A stretch of DNA of 64,000 bases from Cryptomeria japonica. Taxonomy: Eukaryota; Streptophyta; Pinopsida; Cupressales; Cupressaceae. Every line of letters begins with the position of its first letter. The first letter of the stretch is position 1. A model generated the notes under the pieces. That model worked only from the letters and a program-made list of their open reading frames with translations, had not been told where the DNA came from and searched no databases. This document shows positions 24,754 to 38,239 of the stretch, piece by piece. The position numbers and the translations under genes were made by a program. The stretch is from positions 568,683,152 to 568,747,151 of the forward strand of contig NC_081410.1 in the NCBI RefSeq assembly GCF_030272615.1. Direction: 5' to 3'.

Positions 24754-24815
24754 ACTGACTTTAGGGTTTCCTTCCAATTGGTTAGGCCTTAAGGAAGTTA
24801 GGATCTGATACCAAT

Positions 24816-25661
24816 TGATAGACTTAGAAAGCACTGAGAGTGGGGGGTGAATAAGTGATAGCAAAAACAATAACACTTAAAACCCAGACTGGTAAAAATA
24901 ATTAACCAGTTTATTTAAGACTGTGCATGCAATCCAAAGTGTTATAACAACATTCATAGTAAATAAAACATTCACCATAACACAAGTGTTTATATATGGA
25001 AAACCCAGCTGGGAAAAACCACAGTGATATGGGACTCACAAGTTAACTATCTACAATAATAGGTAATTGACCAGTTAAGGTCTACAAAGTCCTCTGTTAG
25101 GTGCAAATCTTGTTAAAGATCCTATAGCACTGTAAGGAGCTATACCGAGTTTAAGGTAACCTCAGAGGAGGATTTTGATCCAAGTTAATGAATCACTTTG
25201 TTAGATGATTTCATGTCGGCTTCAAGAACCTCAACACAATTTCGTAGGTTTAGTGTATCTGGGAAATCTTTCATAACACATCACAAATCGTCACAAAATA
25301 TGTTAATTAGAGATAACACATCACGACCGGTAATAAGTAATCACACAATTTATAAAACTACTTTGAACATCGATACCGGTTTAGTGTTAACCACATCAAA
25401 CTGGTATATCGATTTTCTCCATGTGCCTCTCTGCATATCGAAACTGGTAACAATGGAATTGAACAAAATCAATTGTCTTTCCTACATATACCAGTTCTCT
25501 ATATATATCTCTTTAGACACCTTCATACCGGTTGGATTTACTCCATACATATGATACCGGTTTACAATATGAAGACTTAGGAGTAGTACCGGTTTGACTA
25601 AACTAAGATGACTATGATACTATGAACATATGTGTGTGTATATGTGTCATCAGTGACAACA
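24816..25661 (-). repeat. 5' LTR of E_A'
   Basis: TGTTGTCACTGATG at 25661, TATCA end at 24816. 846 bp versus about 1095 in E_A. The difference is one internal block near 25200, flanked by ttaga in E_A, which suggests a microhomology deletion here. Confidence 0.65.
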
Positions 25662-25730
25662 CATAAAGTCACCCAATACAAAAATCATCATCAAGCAAAC
25701 ATAAATGACCAAACCCTAAGTGCACATCAG

Positions 25731-26264
25731 TGGTTGGATTCTCAGAACGCAGGGTCCATTCTCTGTGTTTTCTTAGATGACTTCGAATCAGAACAAATGG
25801 CTGAATTAAGGTTCTGATTGGAGGGCTTAGAGAGGCCATTTCTTTGGATTAATAACAGCGAGGTCAAATTTCTTGAGGAATTTAGAGAATGAGTTCGAGA
25901 CAGAGGGTTTGTAATTAGCAACGATTCTGCACCTCTAGGGACTGTATTTCTTCCTCACCTGTCAATCAGAGGTTTTATGACTTGCCGTAGATGGAATTCC
26001 ATTTTGGCAAGCATCGTAACGGGTGTTCCCATTATTTCTTGGCCCGTGGAAGGAGATCATTTCTCCAATTTTTTACTTGTGGTGGAGGTTCTTAAGGTTG
26101 GGGTGGAGATTTGCAGAGGGTATCAAGCATTTCCTCACAAATATGAATTAAAGAGAGCAATAGAGAAAATTATGGGGGGAGGAGGAGGACAGGCCGAAAG
26201 GGTTCGGGAGTTGGGAGATTTCAACCGACTCTTTTCCATTGATAGTGATTTCCTCTATGCTTAG
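25731..26264 (+). pseudogene. UGT relic, block A' copy
   Basis: Reads WLDSQNAGSILCVF, then EGLERPFLWIN, a short gap, FVISNDSAPLGTVFLPH, and the PSPG remnant MTCRRWNSILASI. After a frame continuation come TGVPIISWPVEGDHFSNF, LLVVEVLKVGVEICRG and HKYELKRAIEKIMGGGGG. It is better preserved than the copy at 5399-5941 but has stops and lost HCGW residues. The N-terminal acceptor domain is absent. It is not functional. Confidence 0.75.
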
Positions 26265-27408
26265 ATTCCACAAGAATGTTTTTTTGTTTTTGCATATTAT
26301 CAAACACATAAGATGGTTTTAAAAGACATACGCACTTAGCATACACATAGTTTAGAAGCCTTTCAGCCAAGACGACATCTTGTTCAAATCCGCCTGAAAG
26401 GAGTTTAGGGCCTATGTTTTAGCAGAGAGTTGTCATAGAAAGGCATATGTATCACATTCAATCAAAATACCCATCAAATGGCGAAAAGATGGAGGGACAA
26501 GAAATAAGATTAAACATCCATATAATATTTTTCCTATTTTCTTTTAAAAGATTGCAATCCACAGGTAAGGCAAAGACATGAATAACATAACTATTAAGAA
26601 AAAGTAACTATTTAATATGATAAGAGATATTTCCATTATAAATATTTGGGAGTTGACTTTTGTATCCTCAAATAAAGGTATAACATTAATATTAAGATTG
26701 AGGAAGGAAAAAGATAATCTTTTAATTTCTTCATTCTTATAGATGTAATAAAGTATATTTTAGATAATTTTTTTTTTTTTATATTAGAGATCGAGAGACC
26801 AAAAAACGTTTCATACAAATGAGTTTAGGGGAGGTAGGGCCTCAACCATTAAGAAGTGAAACCAAAAAGACCTAAACGAGTAGCATATACAGTGCACTAC
26901 AAAAACTTAGAATAAGTCAATACTGAGGAGTAAATAATGTTGTGTTTGCTGTCATAAGGCACTAGTGGAGGATTTCATCCTAGTCCTCCAGCCATGTGGT
27001 CCAACCCAATGGTCCTTCCATCCAGACCACCTTCTTCTTTTCCATGATCTTTATGCACATGTCTATCCTGTTGAAGGGGGGAACTTTGGTATCTTGAAGC
27101 TCCTTAATCAATTTCTTTACTGCACTCTTAAAGGCAGTTTGATTCTCTACGATCCTGGCCCATTCATACCCATCTTGCATTTCATAGATAAACATGGTGG
27201 CTCAGCCTTCTTTGAGGAACTGCAGGAGCTTGTTTCGTTCAACATTCATTAGGAAGAAAACCTGTACAACAATTTTGTAATGTGTGAATTTTTTAAAAAA
27301 ACCAGTAAGTTCCCTAGCATTACCTTGGAACTTCTCCTCATTTCCAAGTTTCCAAATAAACCAAAGGATAAAAGAAGACAGAATTTGCCAAATTAAGTTA
27401 GCATCCTT

Positions 27409-30400
27409 TTAAAGATTATGGAGGAAACTAGTAACTATATCATAAGTAAAGACATGTTCAGTAATAGATATTCCAAACATTAACCATATCTCCCTAGAAA
27501 AAGGGCAGTCAAGGAAGATGTGCCAAGCAGACTCAGGCTTATTGCAAATAGAGAAGAGATCATATGCAGCCATGTTATTCCTAATAGGCAATCTATCCAG
27601 TAAGAGCTACCATCTGAAACACTTAATCTTAGGGGGGATGGGTGATTTTCAGAGCTTCTCAAAGATTTTATGCTAGGCGGTGGGGCTGTGGTCAACATTC
27701 CACAAGGTATTAACATGATTGATCACTGAGGTGTCCTGGTTAAGAAGGTTGTAAATAACCTTGGCTTTAATTTTGGGGAGGGGGGAGCCATCCTTCCATA
27801 GGAATGAGAGGTACCTGTGGGCATCGACATGAGTGTTTCTAGGAAGGTTGAGGGTCTTACATGCATTCCTAATCATATTGTAGGTCTGCTTATGTGAAGC
27901 AGGGAGATTATACTTACTACTAAGGTCGTCCTAGGTGATGAGGTTGTCATTTTCCAGGATATCCATAAGATACTTGATCCCCTTATTATGCCAGAATCTA
28001 GCAGAGCAGCCTTGGGTCAAGGCCAAAGGCTTAGAGTTATGGTAGAGGTTCCACCATATCGACCTTTCACCATGGAGAGTGTTATCATAGTCAATGCTAG
28101 AATTGCCAATAAGTCTACGCACATGCTCCCAGGCTTTCTAGATGGACTTAAAGACCTAGGTGCCTTGGACAGACACAAAGAAACTACTAGCAACTATATC
28201 ACTAAATGGGAAGGCTTTCCATGATTTGGAAGCCTTGGGGAAAACATTTTTAATGTTGTTTCTGACAAGAATCTTCCAAGGTTCTTGCCCTTCTAGTGCA
28301 TGGAATATCCATTTGGCGGCAAGGGAGATTCCTTGCATCTTTAGATCCTTAAGGCCCAAGCCTCCAAGTTTTTTGCCTAAGTGGCACCAGACCCATTTCT
28401 CCGCATGGGCCTTTCTTTTGCCTTTACCATCAGACCAGAGGAAGCGTTTGATAGCCTTTTGGATTTCAAAAATTTGGTAGTTGTTAAACATCCGAACTGA
28501 AGAGTAATAGATATTGTACGAGGAGAGGATTTTTTGACATACTTGAATCCTATCGGCTAGGGAGAGGATCCTATTATTCCATTTGTTAAGTTTTCTATCT
28601 ATTTTCCCTTTGACCTAGGTCCACATGTCTCGAAGAGAGGGAGATATAGAGAAGGGAATACCAAGATACCTGACTATTGTATTGGGTCGTCCCCATGAGT
28701 ATCCGAATTGCTGAAGCCAGTCTGGTGGTTCATCTTTCCATCCAAGTAGGATAGATTTGGAGCTGGAGATCCGGGCTCTAGAGGCTTTACCAAAGGTGTC
28801 AAGTTTTAGATTGAGGGAATCGATGTTATGCCTAGAGAGCTCCAGGAAGAGAGAGGTATCATCGACAAACTGGATATTGAGCAGTTCAGAGTCATCCGAC
28901 ATCGTGATACCATGGACTATAGGAGGTAGAGTGTCATCTCTAAGGAGATAGAATAGGGTATCTAACGCAATAACAAATAGAGCAGGGGCAAGAGGGTAGC
29001 TCTGCCTAATGGATCTAGAGAGAGGAATAGGCTGGGACAAAGTTCCATTAACTTCAATTAGGGCGGAAGCATCCTTGAGGAGAATTTGGACATAGTCGCA
29101 GAATTCGTTAGGGAAGCCAAAAGCTTGGAGCATCATGAGGATGAAGTCCCACTCGACCCTGTCATAGGTTTTTCAAAGTCAACAAGGAACATGGCAGAGT
29201 CCTGGTTAGATGTTCTGGCCCATTCCATGGATTCTCAGCTAGTGACAAGGTTTTCCAATACATACCTACCTTTAATGATTCCAATTTGGGTAGAGCAAAT
29301 GAATTTTGGAAGAATCTTTTCAAGGCAGGAAGCTAAGGCTTTGGCTAGAATTTTATAGGAGACATTAAGGAGGGTGATGGGTCTCTAGTTTTTAATGAGT
29401 GATTTGTCCCCTTCTTTAGGGATGAGTTTAACAATACCTTTATTTATGAATTCCCCCAGGGTGCCATTGTCAAGAGATTCATTGTATATGTAATAGAGGT
29501 CATGTGTGACCCATTCAAGATTGGCTTTGTAGAATTCCGTAGGGAGTCCATCGGGGCCTGGGGCCTGATTATCCTTGAGAGCCTTAATGGCATAGGCAAT
29601 TTCTTGTATAGAGATCCTAGCTCTGAGGAGGAGAGCATCATCCTCAGAGATTCTTTTAGGCATGATGGTACTACATTTATGTCAAGCCTCTTTCGAGGCT
29701 TCATTGTCTTCTGAGGTAAAGAGAGTCCTATAGAATATTTTGAAGGCCTCTTTGATATCATTGAGATCCAGGAGTTCCTTGTTGTCTACAGTATTCTATC
29801 AATTTTTTCTCTATTCTGCTTCTTCTTAAGGAGCTTAAAGAAGATTTTGGAGCCTTTATCTCCTAATTGGAGCCAGTGGTTACAGGCTCTAATGAAGGCT
29901 CCCTTGATTTTGACCTGCTCGTGTTTTCTGATGATATCTCTAGCTTTAGAGACAAGCTTAGCCAAGGTAGGGGAAGAGGGTTGAGTTTGGATATCTTGTT
30001 CTAAGGGGTGGAGGTGATGGGTGAGAGTTTTTTCTATGGCTCTAGAGTCCTTGGCTTTCTTTTGGCCAATAGTTTGGATAATTTTCTGCCAGGAGGAGAC
30101 ATTCCTAGTCCATCTAAGGGTGCAGGATTGGGGAAGTTGAGGCTGTAAGTTAAAAAGCCTGACCACCTTACTTGCACCTAGGACATCTCTATCTTTAAGT
30201 AGGGAGGTGTTGAGAATAAATTTCTTACTACAGAAGCTGTTGTTAGGGATGGCGTTTCTAGTGTTAATGACCGCTAGGATAGGAAAATGGTCAAAAAGGG
30301 TAACAGGAAGGACAACAATGACATTCCCTAAGTGGTTAGGGGAGAAGGAGAATAAGTCATTATTAACATAAAATCTGTCTAGTCTAGAGTAGATGCGATT

Positions 30401-30997
30401 GGGGCCTTGCTGAAAGTTGCGCTAGGTGTACCATAGGTCAGAGGCAGTAGCTTTAGTGCCCTCAAGGGGGTCAAATAACTGTAGTTTTTATTTAAATTTG
30501 TCCCAGTGAGGTTTTTCTGAATTCTTCCATTCAAAAGGAAGTCCCTCAGCCTTGCCATCTTGATGCTCAGTCATATTGAAGTCTTGAGCCACAATCTAGG
30601 GGATACTTGGAAGGGATGCCAGCCAATTCCAAAGGGACACTCTTTCCTTGTAGTCATTAGGTGCATATATGGAGCATACGCCAAAGCAGGAGCCCCTAAT
30701 ATCTAGGGTAGCCCAGGCTGCTCTATTACATGGGGAGATCCCTTTATCCCTAATGTTGCTTGCCCACTTAGGGGAAATAAGAAAGCCAACTCCCCCCTTT
30801 CCTTTCGGGTGCTTGGTGCAGATTTTGATTGCGTCTCTCCATATAAAGTCAAGTGAACTGTTGAGATGGAACCCCATGGATTTAAGTTCTTGCAGCTTCA
30901 AAAAATCTAAGTTCTTGTGAGAGCTCATAGAACTTTTGATGACAAACTTCCTATCAGGCGACTCAAGGCCTCTAATATTCCAAGAGATGTATTTCAT
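27409..30997 (-). pseudogene. LINE ORF2: endonuclease, reverse transcriptase, zf-RVT
   Basis: The endonuclease begins at 30997 (MKYISWNIRGLESPDRK), with the second-shell KLQELK (usual LQETK) and a later VAQDFNMTEHQDG. Reverse transcriptase motifs are DNQAPGPDGLPTEFYK (29600-29550), GIVKLIPKEGD, RPITLLNVSYKILAKALA, VDFEKAYDRVEW, RSIRQSYPLAPALF (usual RQGCPLSP), and the catalytic box QFVDDTSLF (about 28870). These are followed by FLWSDGKGKRKAH and KLGGLGLKDL, and then zf-RVT with AYDLFSICNKPESAWHIFLDCPF-REIW (27560-27480). At least eight stops or frame changes interrupt it. It would nick target DNA and prime reverse transcription there. No RNase H follows, unlike the LINE at 17395-20430. Confidence 0.9.
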
Positions 30998-31012
30998 TAG
31001 AGAGGAGGATTA

Positions 31013-32733
31013 AGAGGGTCAACTAGGGAGTTTGCATGGATCTCCAGATTTCTTCTTATTCTTGGAGCCCATAGGCCTACCTTTCTTCTTAGCCAAGGAG
31101 GATCCTTTCATAAGGTCGTCCTCATCTTCACTAACTTCAGATGGTTCATTCCTAGTAACTGCATTTCCTCCTATGTCGAACCCAGACATCTGGGAGTCTG
31201 GAAAGCCAAGGAGCATCGTGCTAGACCTGATTTCATCTAGACCCTTATTGGCATAGATTACTTCAATAACATGATTGTCCTCTATCTCTTTGAGCATAGA
31301 TGCTGTCGAGGGGTTGGTGATGTTAACCTCAGGGGTAAGACCTGCAAGTGATGAGGAGTCGGAGTTCTTGGGAGTTCCAGACCTGAGCATCAATCTTGCA
31401 GGGTTATCACTGGTGCTAGCATCACCAGCACCTCGACTAGGGTTCTCAAGATTTTTAACCATTTTTTTAACTACAGAGTTAGCCGGGGCTTGAGAGGTGG
31501 TGGGTGAGCTATTATTTGCAAGGAGGGGGTAATCACAATTTCCTGACAATTGGCTGATAGTTGGGATACTAGGTTGGATTTGAATCGGGGCGTTCAGGTT
31601 GTTAATTTTCCTCCTTCGCTTTCTAGAGGTGACCACCTGAAAACAGTCAGAGGGCGATTCTGCAGGACCATTTGGGGGGTTTGAGGCAGGGCCGAGAGGT
31701 TCAGAGACAAGGGGCGCATGGTCAATATGCATGGGTATTAATTCTATTGGATTGGCGATGGGTACAACAGCTTCTTCGTTAACAGAGAGTGGGGTGGATG
31801 AATCTTGATTAATATTGGTTCTAGGGTTTGAGGATGCATCAGTTAAATTAATGTTGGGTTTTTTTTTTTGCGATTAATGATTGGGCAATTTTTCCAAAGA
31901 TGCCCTTCTTTCTTGCAGAGAAAACAAGCATTTAAGCCTCCAATCATTTCAATAGGGCAGACAAAGGTTTTTCCATTGATGTTTAGGGCTAGAGATAGTG
32001 GGATATCAATCCCTGGCTTAATCGATACAAGCATTCTGGCATCTAGGTTAGGTACCAGTCGGGTCGTCTCATCAATAAGGATTGTTTTTCCAAAAGGCTC
32101 CATTAATTGGGGAAGAAAATGCCAAATAAAGGGAGGGACATCATTAAGGATGACCCATCTGGGGGAGGATAGTGTGAGAACCTCTTCACCAACCACCTCT
32201 GGAGACCATGCTAGGGCATGGAAGGATGTACTCCCAACTGTCCAGTATTCACAGTTTAATGCCTCACTTTGAGACTCATGAGTGTTAAAGAAGATAAGGT
32301 ATAGACCCTTTTGAATTTGTTTGCAAAATGATATCTTACGCCCTAGCTTTAAATTCTAGAGATTATGAAACCAATCATCCAAGAATTTCCTAGGTGGACA
32401 TTTCTCAATATCAAGACACGCAAAGAAAATGGCCGTATTACTTAACCTAGCCTTTTTCGAAGTAATTTCATTCATCATTTCATTATTTGGTGAGATGCAA
32501 AAGGAATCCAAAGTAGTGCTAGGGCACTTACCTTCCTCACTGGGTCATTCGTTGCCAGAAGCCTTAAGAAATCGCGTGCTAGGGTTGATTCCATTTGCAG
32601 GCGGGGCGACGGTTTCGATGAAGGATTTCTTTAGAGGAGGTTTAGTTTGAGCTGCGGATTTAGGGCCATTAATGGCACCGCCATCCAACTGTGGCTCCAT
32701 AGGGAACCAAGGTTTAAGTCGCATGAGCAACAA
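31013..32733 (-). pseudogene. LINE ORF1: DUF4283-like RNA-binding protein with CCHC knuckle
   Basis: From about 32700 the frame reads through KKSFIETVAPP, an RRM-like DUF4283 region (WTVGSTSFHALAWSP, LSSPRWVILNDVPPFIWHF), a VPNLDARMLVSIKPGIDIP segment, and the knuckle CFLCKKEGHLWKNC. A basic, Ser/Pro-rich tail (31732-31019) ends in KKKGRPMGSKNKKK. It carries a TAG near 32358 and a frame change near 31840. In plant L1 elements this protein coats the element RNA. Confidence 0.85.
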
Positions 32734-32995
32734 GGTAGGTGAGGGTGTTTAGAATTAAATGAAGCCCAATGTAATAAATTTGCAGAGTTTAAAGAAAATC
32801 GAAAAACAGAGCAACAGAGAGAGGATTCCAAACTGGGTGGATGAGATTTAACCCCTCCACAGAGACGCTGAGGTGTCCACGTCAGTAAGGTTTCCTTGAA
32901 CAATTCGCTTTCATCCAAATTGAGAGTTCGCAAACCCCGAGATTTGCAGTCGCCGAAATTTGCAGTCACATTTTCAAGTATTCCAATCAATAATA

Positions 32996-34015
32996 TTAGA
33001 TATTATTTTAAATAAATATATTTGAAGAATATAAAAAATAGAATTAAAAAAATAAAGACAGGTTATTAATAAAGATGTAATAAAATTATAATTGTATTTT
33101 TAGTTTTAAACTATTTTCTTGATAGGCTTATGGATGTTTGTATTCTTTGCTTCCATTTGAGGGCTTGGTATAATGTTTGGGCAACCTTCAATACTATGGT
33201 TGATTCTTTATTGGCAACCTATTGACTATCGATCTCTTATTTATATTATTTCTTTACATTGTTTGAATATTAAAAAATGTCATAAATTTTACATTAATAC
33301 ATTAAGAAAAATTTATAATATATTTTTAGTTAAAGTATATAATAAATAAGTATACAAGTACATATAACTTATCCCTCATTACATACCTAGCTATAAATAT
33401 AGAGATATTAGTATTAATAAATAGAGAGAGAGAGAGAGAGGAAGAGGTAAATATAAATTGCTCTTGATATGGATAGCTTTCTCTCACACACATTGTCTTC
33501 ACATTCCTATCAATCATTATTTTCCTCTTTCTAGATCTATTCCTCCCCCCCACCCCCGCCTCTCACTCCCTTTTTGCAATATGACTTGATTTCCTTAAAT
33601 GGAGAATGGAATGTTGTATATTCTTCTGGATAAAGTTGAATTGTTCTCTAAATTGACGATTTGTATTATTTGGGTTTGATATAAGATAAAAAATTTAAGG
33701 ATTGGATTCAATCTTATAGAATTTTTATATTTGATATATTTATAAAATTGATATAGTTAAACATTTGTATAATTGAGGATTATACTTAGTCTTATGGAAT
33801 TGTTGTATTTGATATATTCATAGAATCATTAAAGATAAAATTTTGTATGGTAATATTTAAATTCATTATTATGGAATTGTTATATTTGACATTTTCATAA
33901 AAGAATTATAGATAGAAGCTTGTATAATTATTCTTAAAATTCAATCTTATAGAATTATTATATTTGACATATTCATATGTATATTATACTTAGAAATTTA
34001 TATAAATAAGGATTA
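32996..34015. other. AT-rich spacer of block A' resumed after the LINE
   Basis: Continues the homology to 6424-7555. No genes. Holds the short (AG)n remnant at 33423-33440. Confidence 0.6.
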
Positions 34016-35076
34016 TATCCATATCTTTTCCCATCCCTTTCTATCTCTTTATATCACCATCTATATATATCTCTCTCCCTCTCCATCCCTCTTCCTCTAA
34101 ATATTTCAATCTATCTTATTTCCCTCTATCCCTTATTTCCCTCTCTCCCTCCTCTACCTATCTCTCTCCCCTTTTCTCTCTCCCTCTCTTTCTCCCTACA
34201 TATCCCTTTTCTATCTCTCTATCTCTACCTCTCTCTCCATTTCTCTTCACATATAACTCTATCTCTCTAACTTTCTCTTCCCATACATCTATCTCTCCCT
34301 CTTTCGATCTCCATCTCGCTATCTCCCCTCTTTCTTTCTCCCTCTTTCCATCTCTATTTTTCTATCTCTATTTCTCTCTATGTCTCTTTGTGTCTATCTC
34401 CTTCTCCTCCTCTCCATATCTTCTTATATCTCCATCACTATCTCTGTTTTTCTATCTCTTCATCTCCATCTTCCTCTATATCTATCTCTTCCTCTTTATC
34501 TCCCTCTGTATTTCTATCTCTATCTCCCCCTCTATCTCTTCCGCTCTATCAGTCCCTCTATCTCTCTATCTCTTTCTATCGTTATCTCTCCCTCTCTTTC
34601 TATCTCTTTATCTATTTTTATCCACTTCCTCTCTTTCCCTATATTCATATATATCTCTATCTTCCTCTTTCCCCCTACATCTCTAGACACATCTCCCTCT
34701 CTCTATCTATCAATCTCTCTCCATCTTCCTCTTAGTATACTTCTATATCTCTATATTCCTCTCTCCCCCTCCATCTATAGACACATCTTCATCTCTCTCT
34801 CTATCTATCTTTCTCCATCTTCCTCTTCCTATACATCTATATCTGTATCTCTCCATATTTCTTCTTCTATCTCTCCCTCCATATTTATCTTGATATGTTT
34901 TCATCTCTTTCTACCCCTATATCTTTCCCTTTCTCTACCTCTCTTGATATCACTTCCTATCTCTATCTCAATCTCTCTATGTCCTCCTCTCTCATTCTCT
35001 ACTTTTTTATATATTTATCTCTTCCCCCTCTCTCTACTCCATCTCTATCTTTATGATTTCTTCCTCACCTCTCTAT
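34016..35076. repeat. Long polypyrimidine tract, block A' copy
   Basis: Almost pure C/T with scattered A on the plus strand, matching 7556-8620 closely. It breaks off at 35076 where unrelated LTR-element sequence begins. Apparent long reading frames are low-complexity only. Confidence 0.9.
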
Positions 35077-35153
35077 CACAATGAAAATGCACTTTGAACA
35101 TTTGTGATGGATTTTGGCAAGGAATCAATGCTTGAACATGAGGAAGAGGGACT

Positions 35154-36311
35154 TCAAATGGGGTCCTCTAAAACAAGTAATGGCAATAAAGTGCATGGTG
35201 GCATTGGGTCTTGTATTTCTGAAACATGACAAGGATGTGCATCATGAATTGGATTATTGTGGCAATCAATTATGGATAGCCCTTGGGTAATTTCATCGTT
35301 GGGTGTATTGTTTGATAAGGACAATATGGAAGGTTCTTGTGAAACTTCTAGAGGTGTAGGGATAGATGCCACTGGAGAGTCAATTTGCTTGCGAGGGGAT
35401 GAGGCATTGCTAGACATAAGTGTATTATTTTGATCTTCCTCAAAGAACTCGCTTGGTAATTTTTTTAAGATCATTGCAATAAAGCCACCTTTCTTTCGAG
35501 GTTTTGACATAGTTGTATCTGGAATTTGAACTTGTTTGGCAAGGAGTTGGTTCTGATCTAATGTCATGTTTTGATATTGGACTTGGTTCAATTGTTCTGA
35601 CATGTTTGAAACTTGGGTTGGTGTGTGTTGCGACCTTTGTTTTTGAATGTTTGGTTGTGGTTGTTGACATTGATATTCTACCATTGGTTGAACCATTTGT
35701 GGACATTGTATAGTTGGTTGGACATATTGTTGAAATTGGACCATTGGTTGTATTGGTTGTATATGTTGAACCATTGGTTGAAAATTTGATTGATAGTAAA
35801 CACCTTCTTGTTCTTGTTGTGGAGGCACATAATGTTGAAATTGATGTTGTCTCCTTTCTTGAAATTGTTTCATCATCTCTATTTGGGAGAGGAGAGCTGG
35901 TATGTCTGATCGTTCAAGAAGAGATCTTACATCAATTGGCTCAATCTTTGGATTTCGACCTGGAAATTTTCAAAACATTTTGGACATTTGTGATCTATTC
36001 TTCTCAATGTTTTTCACTCTTTGTTCCAATATCTCATTTTCTTGAGCTAGTTTCTCCTCTAGTTTTTGTATTTGGAGACTTGTTTCATCATAAAAAGTTT
36101 GATCCAAGTTCTGAGACATGTAGAGATTGGATTGACATGATTGATTTCTCAATTGTGATGACATGACTTCGTAAGAAGGTTGAGACCTCATTTCAACAAA
36201 TATGTCACTATGCAATGCAACTAATGGGATTGACGAATGCATCCTAAAAGGATGACAATGCAACTTATGTTTTTGGACTTTTTGAATTTTTGGAATGACA
36301 ACTAGACGCAA
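35154..36311 (-). pseudogene. Gln-rich gag-like ORF of the truncated element
   Basis: One frame from 36311 to 35154 with a single TGA near 35970 (about 386 residues). The first part has a short coiled coil (LQIQKLEEKLAQENEILEQ). The middle is a Gln/Pro/Val-rich repeat region (VQHIQPIQPMVQFQQYVQP, QPMVEYQCQQPQPN) that varies a PMVQ theme. The end is Ser/Pro-rich. I do not recognise a capsid core or zinc knuckle in it. It is likely the N-terminal part of the element's polyprotein; function unknown. Confidence 0.5.
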
Positions 36312-38239
36312 CTAAATGCAATGAAAATGTGACCTTGCTTTGGACCTTTGAGTTTCTATGGTTTGATAATGTTATGCAACTAAGTGCAACCTAAATAGAT
36401 GAAAATGCAATCTATGGCAAGAGTGCAACCTATTGTTTTTGGTTGTTTTTAAAGATTTTGACAAACTTTTTGGAATGCAAATCTAAAAAAGAGACCCTTA
36501 GGAAATTGAAATGATGTCTAGACCTCAAAGGACAAAAGGACCAAGTGACAAAAGGACAAATTGACAATGTCTCACCTATATGCTTGGATACTAAGCTAGG
36601 TTTGACCAAATGACATTGATGACAAAAAGACAAAAGTTTGATAAGGTCTAGACTTCCTAACAATGACTTAGGGTTTATCAAAGATTTGGATTACTCAAGT
36701 ATGACAAAACCTAGTTTTGACACTATATGCAAAGGGACAATTACTATGCAAATGACCCTAATATGATATGATAATGACCTAAACTTAATGAAGAGACCTA
36801 GGGTATGCAAATGTGACCTAATGTTATGAGGACAAGGATGCAAATGAAAATGTATGACAATGTCAACCTAAGGTTGAATTATGAAATGGTATTACTCTAA
36901 TGCAAGAGGACACATGCAAATTGATGACCCTTATTGATAGGCAAAGGAGTATGACCTAGGTGAAACCTAACCTTGGTAGTTGACAATGAATTTGCAAAAT
37001 GCAAACCTAGGATGAACCTAAATCTAAGTGACATGAATGTTGAGACAAGATTTTGGAAAATGTTTGACAACCATGTTTGAAGGTGTTTTGAACTTTGTTG
37101 AATGAAATAATCTTGTGTTTAACCTTGTTTTGAATCAATTTGTCTTGGTTTTGAAATGAGACACAACTCAACTTTTGACAAGCAAAGAAGACAATATATT
37201 TCAACTTAGACTCAAAACAATCATGCTCATTCACACATTTCTTATGGATGGCAAGGACAGTAGGTACTTGAGAGGTAGACTCGTTATGAGATTCAAGGAG
37301 AATACATAGATGCTTGACCCCACGGGCTCCCCTCCACGACACTCACTTCTCAGGGCAGCCAAGCATCAGTCCCCATGGAAATCTCCCCATGGCAAACTTA
37401 GTATCTCTTCCAAGTATCCGAACATGTCCGTCTCAAGCAACTAGAAGGATTTTTGGCCTCTAAATACAAGGTGTTTAGTAAGGATTTCTGTTAAGTGTTA
37501 CTCCTTGGTGTCACGCAAGCGTGATTGAGACATTAAGCCCACAAAGATACCAAACAAATGTAGTCACGCAAGCACGATTTAGACCGTGAGGCCCTACTTA
37601 GATGTTGATATGAGAAAGAGTTCAAGGGTCATCACTTCCCAAGTAACTACAATTCCCACGTAACCCTTCCTTCAAAGCTTTTACCCATCAAGTATTTATT
37701 TATAGTGAGTTAGAATGCCAAGGTACTCTGGCTGTGCTCACTTTAGGTCATTCCCTTCTCACGATTGTCACTTGCTTGCAAAAGAAAGAAAATGGTCGGG
37801 AAGGCAGGCCCTCTAAAGGTAACAAACAATTCAAGCCATGAGAATGGTATCGAAGACCTGGATTTCAGATCACCCTAAGAAGGATGAGAGCATACTCTCC
37901 TACTCCAATGTCAAACTCGACAATCAAAGCAAACACACGTTCATTCCATCCTACTTAGCAATAATACTAGGTGCCTAATTATGAATCACAAACACAAAAG
38001 TTTGGTTGAAATACAAGGCAACCTGCAAAATCACCAAGTTAGAAGTTTGATTTGTTTGGTCTTTGACTAGCAAACCCGCATAAAAAAATTTAGTAGTTTC
38101 ATTTTTGTCTTTGCCATGCGTAATGCCAAGGTGCTGCACAAAGAATCAGTACCAAAGAAAAACCAAAATGCAGAAACAGAATGCAAAACAAAGTAATTTG
38201 CAAGTAAAAACACTATTTTTTACCTCTGTTTCTGGACTT
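36312..38239. other. Retrotransposon leader, no gene seen
   Basis: Low-complexity, A/G-rich on the plus strand, with recurring 'gacctaNNttgacaaNgac' and 'atgcaaNtgac' words between 36340 and 37000, and a repeated 'cacgcaagc' phrase at 37513 and 37563. No coding frame I can support. Confidence 0.4.

Larger units (their letters stand above)
21870..25661 (-). mobile_element. E_A': second copy of the pol-less retrotransposon
   Basis: Minus strand, same order as E_A: LTR (25661-24816), primer site TGGTATCAGATCC (just right of 24800), gag (24753 to about 23462), ORF2 (22965 to 21996). There is no pol, and the 3' LTR is missing as in E_A. It lacks the TRIM. Comparing the two copies helps to recover the ancestral knuckle residues, as each has lost different ones. 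Confidence 0.7.
26767..32995 (-). mobile_element. Near full-length L1-type LINE inserted in block A'
   Basis: 6229 bp, minus strand. The tail is a T run at 26768-26780 on the plus strand. It is flanked by ttagata on both sides (26760-26766 and 32996-33002), and the empty site survives in block A as ttagata 6424-6430. It carries ORF1 with a CCHC knuckle, then an endonuclease, reverse transcriptase and zf-RVT region, all broken by stops, many of them TAG. The insertion happened after block A was duplicated. Confidence 0.92.

Noticed and set aside
35513-36166. Plus-strand frames of 66 and 150 codons
   Set aside because: They lie antisense to the Gln-rich gag-like ORF, whose repeated CAA codons yield open Val/Leu-rich frames on the other strand.
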